Source: RGIG4576 sp964536025
Lineage (GTDB): Bacteria; Bacteroidota; Bacteroidia; Bacteroidales; Muribaculaceae
Assembly: GCA_964536025.1 (NCBI GenBank)
Contig: CAZHXA010000006.1
Coordinates: 8,879-72,878 of the forward strand
Reading direction: 5' to 3'
Length of the DNA stretch: 64,000 nucleotides
A program made the position numbers and the translations under genes. A model generated the notes under the pieces. The model saw nothing but the letters and a program-made list of their open reading frames with translations, had not been told where the DNA came from and did not search any database. Of this stretch, positions 26,218-35,816 are shown in pieces (position 1 is the first letter of the stretch; every line of letters starts with the position of its first letter).

Positions 26218-28356
26218 TCAAAAGCCTTTCATCGTCAACGATATTCTTTTTTTATCAATATCCACACTTTTTACCATCACTTTTACATGCTGATTCATAG
26301 AAACCACATCCAACGGTGAAGATATGAAGTTATCACTCAACTCCGAAATATGAACAAGTCCGTTTTCGTGAATACCTATATCAACAAAAGCTCCAAATTG
26401 TGTTACATTGGTCACAACTCCGTTTAACTCCATACCCGGCTTTAAATCTTCAATAACTTTCACATTGTCATCAAATTGCAATTCTTGCACACCTTCTCTG
26501 GGGTCGCGTCCCGGCTTTTCAAGCTCTTTCATAATATCAAGCAAAGTAGGCTCACCCACATCTTCGTTGATATATCGTTTCACATCAATTTTATTACGCA
26601 TTTCGGAGTTTTTAATCAGCTCTTGAATGGAACAACCTGCATCATTAGCCATTTGTTGCACCAATCCATAACGTTCGGGGTGCACAGCCGAATTATCCAA
26701 AGGATTTTCACTTTCCGGAATTCTCAAGAAAGCCGATGCTTGTTGAAACGCCTTAGTCCCAAAACGAGGAACGTTTAAAATGTCATTTCTTGTCAAAAAC
26801 GAACCATTTTCATTTCTATAATCTACAATATTTTGAGCCAACTGAGTTCCAACACCTGCCACATAGGACAACAACTCCTTAGAAGCCGTATTTACATTTA
26901 CGCCTACACTATTTACACAACTTTCTACGACAAAAGCTAACGAATCACGCAGTTTCACTTGGTCAACATCATGCTGATATTGCCCCACCCCTATTGATTT
27001 TGGTTCTATCTTAACCAATTCAGCCAATGGATCCAATAAACGACGTCCTATTGACACAGCCCCTCTCACCGTTACATCTTTATCAGGAAATTCTTCGCGA
27101 GCCGCCTTTGATGCTGAATATATGGATGCTCCACTTTCGTTTACCACATATATGTTTATATCTTTTTTATATTTCAACGACGACAAAAATTTTTCGGTCT
27201 CACGACTCGCAGTTCCATTTCCCACAGCAATAGCATCTATCTTATAAGCTTCTACCAAATAGCTTATCTTACTTGCTGAGCCTTTGAAATCATTCTTTGG
27301 CGGTGTAGGATATATCACATCATTGTGCAACAAGTCTCCATGTTCATTTAAACACACGACTTTACAACCCGTTCTAAATCCGGGATCTATAGCAAGCACA
27401 CGTTTATGTCCCAAAGGTGGAGCAAAAAGCAATTGACGCAGATTCTCAGCAAACGTATTGATAGCCACCTTATCCGCTTTTACCTTAGCCTCATTCATCA
27501 TTTCAGTTTCAATAGAGGGCTTTATTAATCGCTTGAATGAATCAGCTACTGCTTCGGCTACCATTTGCGACGATTCCGAATTTCCTTTCACAACCACAGA
27601 TGATATTATATCAATGGCTTGCTCATTATCAACTTTTAATTGCAATTTTAAAATTCCTTCATTCTCACCTCGCAACATTGCCAAAAGACGATGTGAAGCA
27701 CATCTTTTCAAAGATTCAGTAACCGAAAAATAATTAGCATATTTTTCCCCTTCCTGCTCTTTGTTTTTAACTACTTTACAATCTAAAACAGCAGTACGAG
27801 CATATAATTGACGTATTTTATTTCTTACAGATATATTTTCTGAAATCCATTCCGAAATAATGTCCTCAGCACCTTGTATTGCATCATCTACCGAAGTTAT
27901 TTCCTTAGACAGGAATTTATGAGCTTTCACGTTTATGTTATCACCATGTTGCGACATTATTATTTTAGCAAGAGGTTCCAAACCTTTCTGTCGAGCGGCT
28001 TCGGCTCGCGTTTTTCTTTTGGGCTTATATGGCAAATAAATGTCGTCCAAGCCCACAAGATTCCAGCAATCGGTTATTTTAGCAGTTAGTTCAGGAGTAA
28101 GTTTTCCTTGTTCTTCCACAACCTTCAAGATATATTCTTTTCGCTTGACAACATCTTTTAGATGAGCATAAGTTTCTTGTATTTTTTGAACTTCAACATC
28201 ATTTAAACCTCCTGTTTCCTCTTTTCTATAACGACTTATAAAAGGAATCGTGCAACCCTCATCAAGCAAACGCACGGTTTTCAAGACTTGTCGCTCGGGA
28301 ATACCGCATTGTAACGACAATTCTTTTATCATAACTTCATTATTATCATTAACCAT
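26218..28356 (-). CDS. tex: Tex family transcription accessory / RNA-binding protein
   Basis: 712 residues from the ATG at 28356. A TTG eleven codons upstream lies inside the preceding terminator stem and is unlikely. The helical N-terminal domain contains TVRLLDEGCTIPFISRYRKE. A YqgF/RNase H-like domain follows (LAIDPGFRTGCKVVCLN, AVGNGTASRETEKF), then a helix-hairpin-helix region (VNTASKELLSYVAGVGTQLA). The C-terminal S1 domain reads GMELNGVVTNVTQFGAFVDI. Tex binds nucleic acid and affects transcription. It leads the operon with folK, MBL, VOC and the small membrane protein. Confidence 0.95.
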   Translation of the reverse strand: MVNDNNEVMIKELSLQCGIPERQVLKTVRLLDEGCTIPFISRYRKEETGGLNDVEVQKIQETYAHLKDVVKRKEYILKVVEEQGKLTPELTAKITDCWNLVGLDDIYLPYKPKRKTRAEAARQKGLEPLAKIIMSQHGDNINVKAHKFLSKEITSVDDAIQGAEDIISEWISENISVRNKIRQLYARTAVLDCKVVKNKEQEGEKYANYFSVTESLKRCASHRLLAMLRGENEGILKLQLKVDNEQAIDIISSVVVKGNSESSQMVAEAVADSFKRLIKPSIETEMMNEAKVKADKVAINTFAENLRQLLFAPPLGHKRVLAIDPGFRTGCKVVCLNEHGDLLHNDVIYPTPPKNDFKGSASKISYLVEAYKIDAIAVGNGTASRETEKFLSSLKYKKDINIYVVNESGASIYSASKAAREEFPDKDVTVRGAVSIGRRLLDPLAELVKIEPKSIGVGQYQHDVDQVKLRDSLAFVVESCVNSVGVNVNTASKELLSYVAGVGTQLAQNIVDYRNENGSFLTRNDILNVPRFGTKAFQQASAFLRIPESENPLDNSAVHPERYGLVQQMANDAGCSIQELIKNSEMRNKIDVKRYINEDVGEPTLLDIMKELEKPGRDPREGVQELQFDDNVKVIEDLKPGMELNGVVTNVTQFGAFVDIGIHENGLVHISELSDNFISSPLDVVSMNQHVKVMVKSVDIDKKRISLTMKGF

Positions 28357-28383
28357 ATATCTATTTTTACAAGCCTTTTTATA

Positions 28384-28420
28384 AGACAATAAAAGGACAT
28401 AAAAAATGTCCTTTTATTAC
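28384..28420 (-). terminator. Terminator after the acyltransferase gene
   Basis: A stem of AATAAAAGGACAT with ATGTCCTTTTATT around a short A-rich loop, 35 nt past the acyltransferase stop. On the minus strand T-rich sequence follows. It separates the acyltransferase from tex. Confidence 0.75.
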
Positions 28421-28454
28421 TCTTTCCTCAAAACACTAAAATAATTGTATCTTG

Positions 28455-29630
28455 TTACACCAAACTCAATTTATTTTTTAACGGATTTGAATACATTGTA
28501 TATATCATGTTACGCATAAAGTCTTTTTCATCGTCAGTAGTTTCTACTTCAACCTTACTTAATTGACTTTCAACATAGGCGATAAATTTAGCTTTTTCAT
28601 CTTCACTGTATCCATTTCCTAAAAATCCGTTTGTTTCATGCACCATATCATAAGCAATATAATTGCATGGATAAATTCTGTATCCTTTATAGATTGATTT
28701 ATCTATTTCGGTTCTCACGAAATTCAGCAATTCAGTTTTATCCATATCGGGAGACATCTTGTCGAGTTTCAAGCTCACGCAAGGCATTATTTCAAAATGC
28801 ACGCGTCCTTTGTAACCCATTATACCGGTACTCATACTCAACAAATCATCTTCCTGAGATTTTTTAAACGAAGAGTCTCTTTTCTTCATCAAAAACTCTT
28901 TTGCTTTCAAATAATCATTCGGATCATATTCATAACTGATTGACAACGGCATTAAATTCAATTCTTTGATTCTTGAAAAGAATGTTTTGCCGTCACCACC
29001 CATACCGAGCATTTTAAGCAAACTTTCTTGTGTGCGATCATCGCTATCCTTTGCACGACCTTCACGTTGAGCAATCCACACCGAATGTTTCTTTTCTTTC
29101 AATGCAAAATGCACATAATTTGACAATTGCATTGCACCTTCAAGTCGTTGATGGCTTATCAAATCACGCTTTACGATAAAACTTTTGTTTAATCTCACAA
29201 GTATTGATATCCAATCATATATCAACAGATTATTTCCTATTGCAACTTCGGTAGTAGGTCGGTCCACCCCTATTAAATTCAAATTCAAAAACGAAGCATC
29301 AAGCACTATATCGCGATGGTTTGATATAAATGTGTATGATTTTCCTTTTTCATAATTATCTTCACCGCTTATCGTCAAGCCATCAGTTGTATTTTTTACA
29401 AGCTGTTCCAAAAACGGCTTCATGACTTGCACTTGAAAATCGTCTTTTCCTTTTAATGATAATAGTTTTTCTACAAATAAATCATAATCTACACCCGGCA
29501 ATGCATAATTCACAACGCCTTTAAACATTGGTTCTTTTACCAATTGAACCATTTTTTCATGAAATTCGCTGTCGCTAAATGGACAAACGTCAGCAAATTC
29601 TTCCGGAATTCTAACTTCGTCGGTAATCAT
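28455..29630 (-). CDS. Glycerol acyltransferase (PlsC/PlsB-like)
   Basis: 391 residues from the ATG at 29630; a TTG six codons upstream is less likely. The acyltransferase motif I is NHRDIVLDASFLN, with His and Asp spaced one residue wider than the usual HxxxxD. Motif II lies near FIVKRDLISHQRLEGA and motif III in IAQREGRAKDSDDRTQESLL. Such proteins in Bacteroidota are annotated as glycerol or 1-acyl-glycerol-phosphate acyltransferases and would act at the inner membrane. The long N-terminal part (1-100) is not recognised. The lipid substrate is inferred from family only. Confidence 0.8.
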   Translation of the reverse strand: MITDEVRIPEEFADVCPFSDSEFHEKMVQLVKEPMFKGVVNYALPGVDYDLFVEKLLSLKGKDDFQVQVMKPFLEQLVKNTTDGLTISGEDNYEKGKSYTFISNHRDIVLDASFLNLNLIGVDRPTTEVAIGNNLLIYDWISILVRLNKSFIVKRDLISHQRLEGAMQLSNYVHFALKEKKHSVWIAQREGRAKDSDDRTQESLLKMLGMGGDGKTFFSRIKELNLMPLSISYEYDPNDYLKAKEFLMKKRDSSFKKSQEDDLLSMSTGIMGYKGRVHFEIMPCVSLKLDKMSPDMDKTELLNFVRTEIDKSIYKGYRIYPCNYIAYDMVHETNGFLGNGYSEDEKAKFIAYVESQLSKVEVETTDDEKDFMRNMIYTMYSNPLKNKLSLV

Positions 29631-29714
29631 ATATCTCTTTCTCAACAATTACTTCATATTATCAAAGATAATACTTTTTCTTTAAAAATCGCTGTATTTA
29701 ACAGATATTAGAAT

Positions 29715-30860
29715 TTATCTGCCATAAGTCTCTGCATAATCACGCCATTTTTGCATCAAATTCACCATATCAGCCGGGATTTCACTGTCAAAATCCATTT
29801 GTTTGCCTGTTGTAGGATGAACGAAACCTAACGTTTTGGCATGCAACGCTTGACGAGGACACAAAGCAAAGCAATTTTGCACAAATTGTTGATATTTTGA
29901 AGACGTTGTCCCTCTCAATATCTTATCTCCGCCATATCTTGCATCGTTAAACAACGGATGACCTATATATTTCATGTGAACCCTGATTTGATGAGTACGA
30001 CCGGTTTCCAATTGGCATCTCACCACCGCAACATGACATAAGTTTTCAAGTGTCGTATAATGTGTTACCGCATGTTTTCCTTGCTCTCCATCGGGATAAA
30101 CAGTCATTTGCAATCGGTCTTTCAAACTGCGTCCTATGTTTCCTTCTATCCTTCCGGTTTCCGAATCCATCTCGCCCCATACTACAGCTACATATTGACG
30201 CTTGGTGGTTTTATCAAAAAATTGCTTGCCCAAATGCGTTTTGGCGTGAGGCGTTTTGGCTATAACAAGCAAACCCGACGTATCTTTATCAATACGATGA
30301 ACAAGTCCCATTCTGGGATCACTAACGTCATAATCGGGGTTATCTTTAAAGTGATATGCCAACGCATTTACCAAAGTTCCCGAATAGTTTCCATGCCCCG
30401 GATGCACCACCAAGCCGGCAGGCTTATTTACAACAAGCAATTGGTCATCTTCATATACAATATCAAGCGGAATATCTTCAGGAATAATCTCGTTATCATA
30501 TCTCGGGCGATCCATAACGATACTTATCTCATCCAATGGCTTAACTCGATAGTTGGATTTCACCACCTTGCCATTCACAAGAATACATTGAGCCTCGGCT
30601 GCTTGCTGAATTCGATTTCGTGATATATTTGCAATCTTTGTCGTTAAAAACTTATCTATTCTCAACAAAGACTGACTTTTTTCAGCTATTATATGATAAT
30701 GCTCCCATAAATCCTTACCATCAATCGTTATATCTGGTCCGAAATCTTCGCATTCTTCATTAACATCATCTATTACTTCGTCTACAAGATTCACCTTATA
30801 ATCATATTTTTTATGTGGCAGAGAACCACACCGCATTAACACTGTTTTCTCTAAAATCAC
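29715..30860 (-). CDS. RluD-type pseudouridine synthase
   Basis: 381 residues from a GTG at 30860 that overlaps the PASTA stop codon by one base; an ATG at 30836 is the alternative. An acidic N-terminal extension of about 60 residues is followed by an S4 RNA-binding domain (LLRIDKFLTTKIANISRNRI). The catalytic domain has the active-site Asp in GLVHRIDKDTSGLLVIAKT and the motif QIRVHMKYIGHPLFND. RluD modifies three uridines in helix 69 of 23S rRNA; paralogues RluA and RluC have other targets, so the site is inferred. Confidence 0.9.
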   Translation of the reverse strand: MILEKTVLMRCGSLPHKKYDYKVNLVDEVIDDVNEECEDFGPDITIDGKDLWEHYHIIAEKSQSLLRIDKFLTTKIANISRNRIQQAAEAQCILVNGKVVKSNYRVKPLDEISIVMDRPRYDNEIIPEDIPLDIVYEDDQLLVVNKPAGLVVHPGHGNYSGTLVNALAYHFKDNPDYDVSDPRMGLVHRIDKDTSGLLVIAKTPHAKTHLGKQFFDKTTKRQYVAVVWGEMDSETGRIEGNIGRSLKDRLQMTVYPDGEQGKHAVTHYTTLENLCHVAVVRCQLETGRTHQIRVHMKYIGHPLFNDARYGGDKILRGTTSSKYQQFVQNCFALCPRQALHAKTLGFVHPTTGKQMDFDSEIPADMVNLMQKWRDYAETYGR

Positions 30861-31507
30861 TACATGATAATATCTATCCCATCTTCGGCTACATCGTCAA
30901 TTGCCATTGTATCGGGAAGCACTTCTTCCATTCCATTGCCTATAAAAATGGTTATATCCACATTCAATGGCAATTTTGTCCCCGATTTCACCGATTTGCC
31001 TCCCGATTGTACATCAAGAATCAAATCTTTATACGGAGAATATACCGTTTCTATTTTAACATTCTTAAAGCCAAGCCCTTCAAGCATTGATTTTCCTTGT
31101 CTACACGACATATCCACAATCATAGGCATAGTTACCATTCTCGGATTTGTAGCATTTACCGACAGATATATCGTTCTTAACGGCTTCACTTTAGAATTAG
31201 ATTTAGGCTCTTGTTCCATCACTGCACCCGGTTTATATACATCACTATAAGCCGAGTCGGTAACTTCCCATTTAAAACCATACTTTTGCAATTCAGCTAT
31301 CGCCTCGTTCAATGATTTTCCTTTCACATTGGGAACAGTTTCATATATACCATGTCCGGTAAATGAATCGATTGCAAACAATGTAGCATATAATATCACA
31401 AGAAATGCCACAATAATAAGCAACAGATTAAATATGATAGGATGCTTGCGAGGAAAGGCTTTCACTCTTTCTTTATTTATATTAAATTCTTTTTTCGTTT
31501 CTGCCAT
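30860..31507 (-). CDS. Single-pass membrane protein with PASTA domains
   Basis: 215 residues from the ATG at 31507; a TTG ten codons upstream also exists. A basic cytosolic N-terminus, one transmembrane helix (IIFNLLLIIVAFLVILYAT, about 25-45) and a periplasmic part with PASTA repeats follow: YETVPNVKGKSLNEAIAELQ, then MVTMPMIVDMSCRQGKSMLE. An acidic tail closes the protein. PASTA domains bind peptidoglycan or beta-lactams in kinases and PBPs of Gram-positive bacteria, but no kinase or penicillin-binding domain is attached here. It is translationally linked to the RluD-type gene. Confidence 0.85.
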   Translation of the reverse strand: MAETKKEFNINKERVKAFPRKHPIIFNLLLIIVAFLVILYATLFAIDSFTGHGIYETVPNVKGKSLNEAIAELQKYGFKWEVTDSAYSDVYKPGAVMEQEPKSNSKVKPLRTIYLSVNATNPRMVTMPMIVDMSCRQGKSMLEGLGFKNVKIETVYSPYKDLILDVQSGGKSVKSGTKLPLNVDITIFIGNGMEEVLPDTMAIDDVAEDGIDIIM

Positions 31508-31588
31508 TTTCAACACCTTATTAAGAAGTTTACTCAATAAAACAATTCACCATTGGGATTACATTGTACCAACTTCCCCAATATGCCA

Positions 31589-31619
31589 CAAAGTAACGAA
31601 ATTTATCTCACAACTCAAA
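31589..31619 (-). promoter_or_regulatory. Promoter of the PASTA-rluD pair
   Basis: On the minus strand TTTG (31616-31619) lies 19 nt before TTACTTTG (31589-31596), a one-mismatch version of TAnnTTTG. The ATG at 31507 is about 80 nt further on. Confidence 0.4.
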
Positions 31620-31659
31620 ATTTTATCTCACTGCATCACTATAATAGCGTTCATGAAAA

Positions 31660-31704
31660 ATAATAAAAAAGAGAAAGAGCCACGTTTTGCGACTCTTTCT
31701 TCCC
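31660..31704 (-). terminator. Terminator behind the degenerate gene end
   Basis: An 8-bp stem (AGAAAGAG at 31672-31679 with CTCTTTCT at 31693-31700) followed on the minus strand by a CTCTTTTTTATT tract. It sits 24 nt past the TAA of the pseudogene fragment at 31724-31849. Confidence 0.7.
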
Positions 31705-31723
31705 TAATACCCAAAATTTACGA

Positions 31724-31849
31724 TTATTTAATTATTACTTTTTGAGTTTTTCTTCCTTGTTTCTTGATGAAAAATGTTATCGCAGGAGCTATTTGTGCAA
31801 AATTAATTATCACTAAATTGAACAACGATATACCATTCAAATAATTCAC
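31724..31849 (-). pseudogene. Degenerate C-terminal fragment of a BspA-like surface protein
   Basis: A short minus-strand frame ends FFIKKQGRKTQKVIIK before TAA at 31724-31726. The intact leucine-rich protein at 39631-41130 ends IFIKKQGNKTQKVIIK, and the DNA of the two ends is also similar. Upstream of the shared end the frame reads FNLVIINFAQIAPAIT, which can be laid against YNLQGVKITNPTNG but is eroded. An in-frame TAA lies at 31850-31852. A terminator follows on the same strand. This is best read as the remains of a deleted second gene of that family. Confidence 0.6.
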
Positions 31850-31851
31850 TT

Positions 31852-31888
31852 AATAAAAAAGCTCTTGAAGTTGATTACCCCAAGAGCA
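31852..31888 (-). terminator. Terminator after the Pif1-like helicase gene
   Basis: A 7-bp stem (GCTCTTG with CAAGAGC, 31861-31887) followed by a TTTTTT run on the minus strand, 73 nt past the helicase stop. Confidence 0.75.
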
Positions 31889-31960
31889 TATAAAGCTATA
31901 AAATATTTTTTTGATGTTTAAATCTTCTTTAGCCTCATAAATAGCAATGAGTCTTTAATA

Positions 31961-34009
31961 TCATTTAAGTTTTCTCAAAATTTTTCTATGTTTTTCGGCA
32001 ATATCGTCAAAGCCAAGTTCATCGTATATTTCAATCAATTTTTCATGGCATTTTATACTGTTTTTATCGGCTTTCAACGCTCGTTTAAGCGATTTTAAAG
32101 CCAAATCCAACTGATCTTTCTCAAAACAAATACAACCTATGTAATAATTGGCATCATGATTGTTTTTATCAAGCGTCAACGCTTTAAAAAACAATTCTTC
32201 TGCAATATCCACCTCATTATATTTGTAATATAAGCACGCTTTCCCGAGAATTGCATCAATGCACTCATCCCACAAAGTCAAAGCTTTATTAAAATTGGCA
32301 ATAGCCGACTTTACGCGTACCGAATTTAACCTATCAACAGTTTTTTCACCATATTTTATATCGTTCTCCTCATCAAAAGTATCTTCAAGCGATAAATTAC
32401 CAAGTTGCACATATTCTTCAGCCAAATTGTGTAAAGTTCGAGTTTGAACATCCAGTTTTCTCTTTAAGTCCTCAACTTCTTGATATAATTCATCTTTTTG
32501 AGTAAGTTTTCGGCTGATATATCGGCGAATCAACGGATTATCCAATATGTTTTTATTTTCCACACCTTCGGCAAAACATTCTACAGCTGCTTTATAATCG
32601 TGTTTATCAAAAGCCCTTACTGCTTCGACATAACATTTATCGGCTCTCGAACCTACCAAAGATGCTTCTATTTTAGATTGATTGTTGAAATTTCGACTAA
32701 AATCTACTACAGCAGTATTAACTATTATATCGCGTTCACTCAACTGCTGACACAAAGTAATCCCTTCAAGCGACGTGCAACGCGACAATGCCACATAAGT
32801 TTGACCGCTCGAGAATGCTCCACCCGAAAAATCGACAATTATTTTATTAAACGTAAGCCCCTGACTCTTATGAACAGTCAAAGCCCAAGCCAATTTTAAC
32901 GGGAACTGCACAAAAGTCCCCAAAACCACCTCTTTGATACGCTTTTCCTTTTCATCATAAGTATATTGCATATTTTCCCATTCGGCAGGCTCAACGGTAT
33001 AAGATTCACCGTTTTCAAGTTCAACGGTAATATCATCCACGCCACAACGCTCCACTTTGCCGATTGTTCCGTTTATCCAACGTCCGTCTTTATCGTTTTT
33101 CACAAAAATCACTTGAGCACCCACTTTCAACTCCAAATTTTGAGATGTAGGAAGGTTCTGTAAAGGGAAAGAGCCGTTGATTTTGCCTTCATAGAGATAT
33201 TCATCGCTGCTAAGTTCGGCAAGGTGTTGCTCGTTAATAACATCAACAGTATCACGTCGAGTGGCAAGGGTTATAACAAAATCATTACCATCGTCTTTAA
33301 AATCTTTCACATACCGCGAATTTATAAGTGCAATATCATCTCGAGAAGCCTTATTTATCCTAATACGGTCAAGAACAGAGATAAAACGGCTATCGGTTTG
33401 TCGGTATATTTTTCTCAGTTCTATCGACACTATATCTATAACTTTAAAGGCATTGGCATTGAAAAAAAAGAATTGACTATAAGCATGTTGCAACAATTGA
33501 CGCATATCGACTGTAACAACGGGTTCAAGCTGAAATACATCACCTACAAGAAGCAACTGTTTACCTCCGAAAGGTTCTCTCATATTCCCCGAATAGATGC
33601 GTAACACTTTATCAATAAAGTCAATCATATCGGCTCGCACCATAGAAATCTCATCGATTATAATCAATTCGAGTTCTTTTATGATTTTCACTTTATCCTT
33701 AGGATATTTAAGCGTTTTTCTTATGTTTTTGGGAGTAAAATCGGCATCATAGGGTAATAACGGTTTCAACGGCATTTTAAAAAACGAATGTATCGTCATT
33801 CCGCCTACGTTTACCGCAGCTATACCGGTAGGAGCAAGGACAACGAATTTTTTCTTAGTCGTTTCACAGATGTAACGCAGAAACGTACTTTTACCGGTTC
33901 CGGCTTTTCCTGTAAGAAATACCGATTGTTGAGTGTTGGTTATAAGATTCCATGCATTCATGAAATCGGGATTATTGAAATCGGGCGTTATATCGTTGTC
34001 TTGTTTCAT
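31961..34009 (-). CDS. Pif1-like superfamily 1 helicase with C-terminal TPR domain
   Basis: 682 residues. The N-terminal 450 residues are a Pif1/RecD-type helicase: Walker A TGKAGTGKSTFLRYI (about 33-47), APTGIAAVNVGGMTIHSFF, Walker B IIIDEISMVRADMIDF and GGKQLLLVGDVFQLEPVV. A UvrD-like C-terminal motif follows (ALTVHKSQGLTFNKIIVDFS, then YVALSRC). The last 230 residues are tetratricopeptide helices (KHDYKAAVECFAEGVENK, ANYYIGCICFEKDQLDLALK). The helicase part unwinds DNA 5'-3' by family; the TPR part should bind partner proteins. No adjacent partner gene is evident. Confidence 0.88.
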   Translation of the reverse strand: MKQDNDITPDFNNPDFMNAWNLITNTQQSVFLTGKAGTGKSTFLRYICETTKKKFVVLAPTGIAAVNVGGMTIHSFFKMPLKPLLPYDADFTPKNIRKTLKYPKDKVKIIKELELIIIDEISMVRADMIDFIDKVLRIYSGNMREPFGGKQLLLVGDVFQLEPVVTVDMRQLLQHAYSQFFFFNANAFKVIDIVSIELRKIYRQTDSRFISVLDRIRINKASRDDIALINSRYVKDFKDDGNDFVITLATRRDTVDVINEQHLAELSSDEYLYEGKINGSFPLQNLPTSQNLELKVGAQVIFVKNDKDGRWINGTIGKVERCGVDDITVELENGESYTVEPAEWENMQYTYDEKEKRIKEVVLGTFVQFPLKLAWALTVHKSQGLTFNKIIVDFSGGAFSSGQTYVALSRCTSLEGITLCQQLSERDIIVNTAVVDFSRNFNNQSKIEASLVGSRADKCYVEAVRAFDKHDYKAAVECFAEGVENKNILDNPLIRRYISRKLTQKDELYQEVEDLKRKLDVQTRTLHNLAEEYVQLGNLSLEDTFDEENDIKYGEKTVDRLNSVRVKSAIANFNKALTLWDECIDAILGKACLYYKYNEVDIAEELFFKALTLDKNNHDANYYIGCICFEKDQLDLALKSLKRALKADKNSIKCHEKLIEIYDELGFDDIAEKHRKILRKLK

Positions 34010-34078
34010 GTACCTAAAGGGTGTTTACTTCATTTTATTTTTCAAAAATAGCAAAAACTATTATCCTATAAAAGAAAT

Positions 34079-34105
34079 GAGACGAAGAAAAAAACTCCGT
34101 CCCAT
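34079..34105 (-). terminator. Terminator after the FadL-type porin gene
   Basis: A 9-bp stem with G-U pairs (plus-strand GAGACGAAG and CTCCGTCCC around AAAAAAA) lies 23 nt past the stop, followed by a modest T-rich tract on the minus strand. Confidence 0.5.
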
Positions 34106-34127
34106 TTACGATGCTCTCAACTTATGT

Positions 34128-35783
34128 TTAAAATCTATATCCTATAGACCACACAACTTGATTATTATTGTCTTTTAAAGAAGCTCCGGGTGATGAAATC
34201 ATATCTTTTGAAGCTGTCATCTCGGGAGAAAACGCTTTATATTCGCTTTCACGCGATTTATGCACATAGGCAAAATCGGTATAAAAGCCTTTATAACGAT
34301 AACCGAAACCACCGGTTATATATTTTGTGGTTCTATCTAATGTATATGCAGGCATGGTGCCGGCTGTATTCACCGAAACATTTCCATTTAACACATCATC
34401 ATTCACCGGCGAAGAGTAATAAGCATACCCCAATCTCAAGCTAAATTGCGGAGAAACTCTGTATTCGGCCCCCACACGGTAAATATTCATGGCTTTATAA
34501 TAAGAACCTATGTCATTTTTCACGGCATTATCTTCGTAATAAGTATTAAAATCGTAATCGTAATACTCTACCTTCATATCGTTATAAGCCACTCGCTCGT
34601 AATCGAAACTTATTATACCCTTAGTTCCAAGTATTGTTGCAACACTTAAATTACACTTCCATGGAGTTCTTATTTTATAAGAATTTTCATAGATATATCC
34701 GGCATTTGCGTCTTCTGTTCCTTCGTACAAAGAACCGCCGTCAGAAGTTTCTACGGCATAATTCATAGACGAAAACAGATTATCGGTCAACGACCAATAT
34801 GTAGGAGTGTGAATAGAAGCACCTATACGCAATTCATTTATAGGCTTTAAAATCACACCAAACTTAAAGTTCCATCCGTTTCCGCTTGTATTCAAGCTAT
34901 TTTCCAAGCCAAAAGATGCAGTACCATCATTTTCCAAAGCGGTTTCATCCTGATTAGGTACTGTAGCACCGGTCAAAGCCTCTCCATAATAAGTATATCG
35001 GTTTTGATCCATATTGCTTACACCAACGCCAATACCCCAATACAATATATCGGCAAGATTTCCACCAAGATTTATATTAAATTCATCTATTCCGCCCTCT
35101 TCAATAACTTCATATTCGCTATAGCCACGCGTATTTGCATTCATCAATCCCATAAAATCGGAACCTATTCCATTGGCATCAAACGTTTTAGGGCTAATCA
35201 AAAATGAATTATAAGCCATTATACTAAGCCACTGCGGATAAGGACTATCGATATAAGGATCATATAACACTTTTCCATCTTCTTCGTAAAATGACAATAT
35301 ATCGGAATTATATCCCTGAGCATTGGAGATATTTGCCACATAATTGGATAAAGAGCGATTCAAGTCGCTTATTTTTCCGGAATATCGACGATTATAGGAA
35401 ACAGGACGATTATAGGAAATTCCAAAATTTACAAACGGCATAATTTCCGAATCCATTCGGAAAGCTCCCACATAACCAAAGTTATTCACTGTGAATTTAG
35501 TTTGTTCAATATTTGAAGTTACTCCTTTGGATGTTGATTCAACCGATTGCAAGTCAAGATTAAAAGTAATACCTAAATCGGAACTACGATACACACCTAT
35601 ACCTCCTGGATTATTGTTTATAGCCGATAAATCACCGCCCAATGCACCAAAAGCACCTGCCATAGACATATATCGTGCCGTACCCTTAAGGTCGGGTTGT
35701 GATACCGAATAAGCATCTATTGCACCTTGTGCCGAAAGCATTAATGGTGCAGCCAATAATATAGAACTTAATATTTTCTTCAT
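34128..35783 (-). CDS. FadL/OmpP1-family outer-membrane transporter
   Basis: 551 residues from the ATG at 35783; seven upstream codons are unconserved. The signal peptide is KKILSSILLAAPLMLSAQG. The mature N-terminus contains the FadL hallmark ARYMSMAGAFGALGGDLSAI followed by NNPGGIGVYRSSDLG, the hatch region of long-chain fatty-acid and hydrophobe channels. The rest is alternating beta strands ending in aromatic NNNQVVWSIGYRF, a typical beta-barrel C-terminus. It should sit in the outer membrane. It follows the aromatic/RGG-rich exported protein gene on the same strand; the gap is 33 nt with this start. Confidence 0.85.
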   Translation of the reverse strand: MKKILSSILLAAPLMLSAQGAIDAYSVSQPDLKGTARYMSMAGAFGALGGDLSAINNNPGGIGVYRSSDLGITFNLDLQSVESTSKGVTSNIEQTKFTVNNFGYVGAFRMDSEIMPFVNFGISYNRPVSYNRRYSGKISDLNRSLSNYVANISNAQGYNSDILSFYEEDGKVLYDPYIDSPYPQWLSIMAYNSFLISPKTFDANGIGSDFMGLMNANTRGYSEYEVIEEGGIDEFNINLGGNLADILYWGIGVGVSNMDQNRYTYYGEALTGATVPNQDETALENDGTASFGLENSLNTSGNGWNFKFGVILKPINELRIGASIHTPTYWSLTDNLFSSMNYAVETSDGGSLYEGTEDANAGYIYENSYKIRTPWKCNLSVATILGTKGIISFDYERVAYNDMKVEYYDYDFNTYYEDNAVKNDIGSYYKAMNIYRVGAEYRVSPQFSLRLGYAYYSSPVNDDVLNGNVSVNTAGTMPAYTLDRTTKYITGGFGYRYKGFYTDFAYVHKSRESEYKAFSPEMTASKDMISSPGASLKDNNNQVVWSIGYRF

Positions 35784-35816
35784 AACGATCTTACTTTTTT
35801 TCACATTAAACTTATA

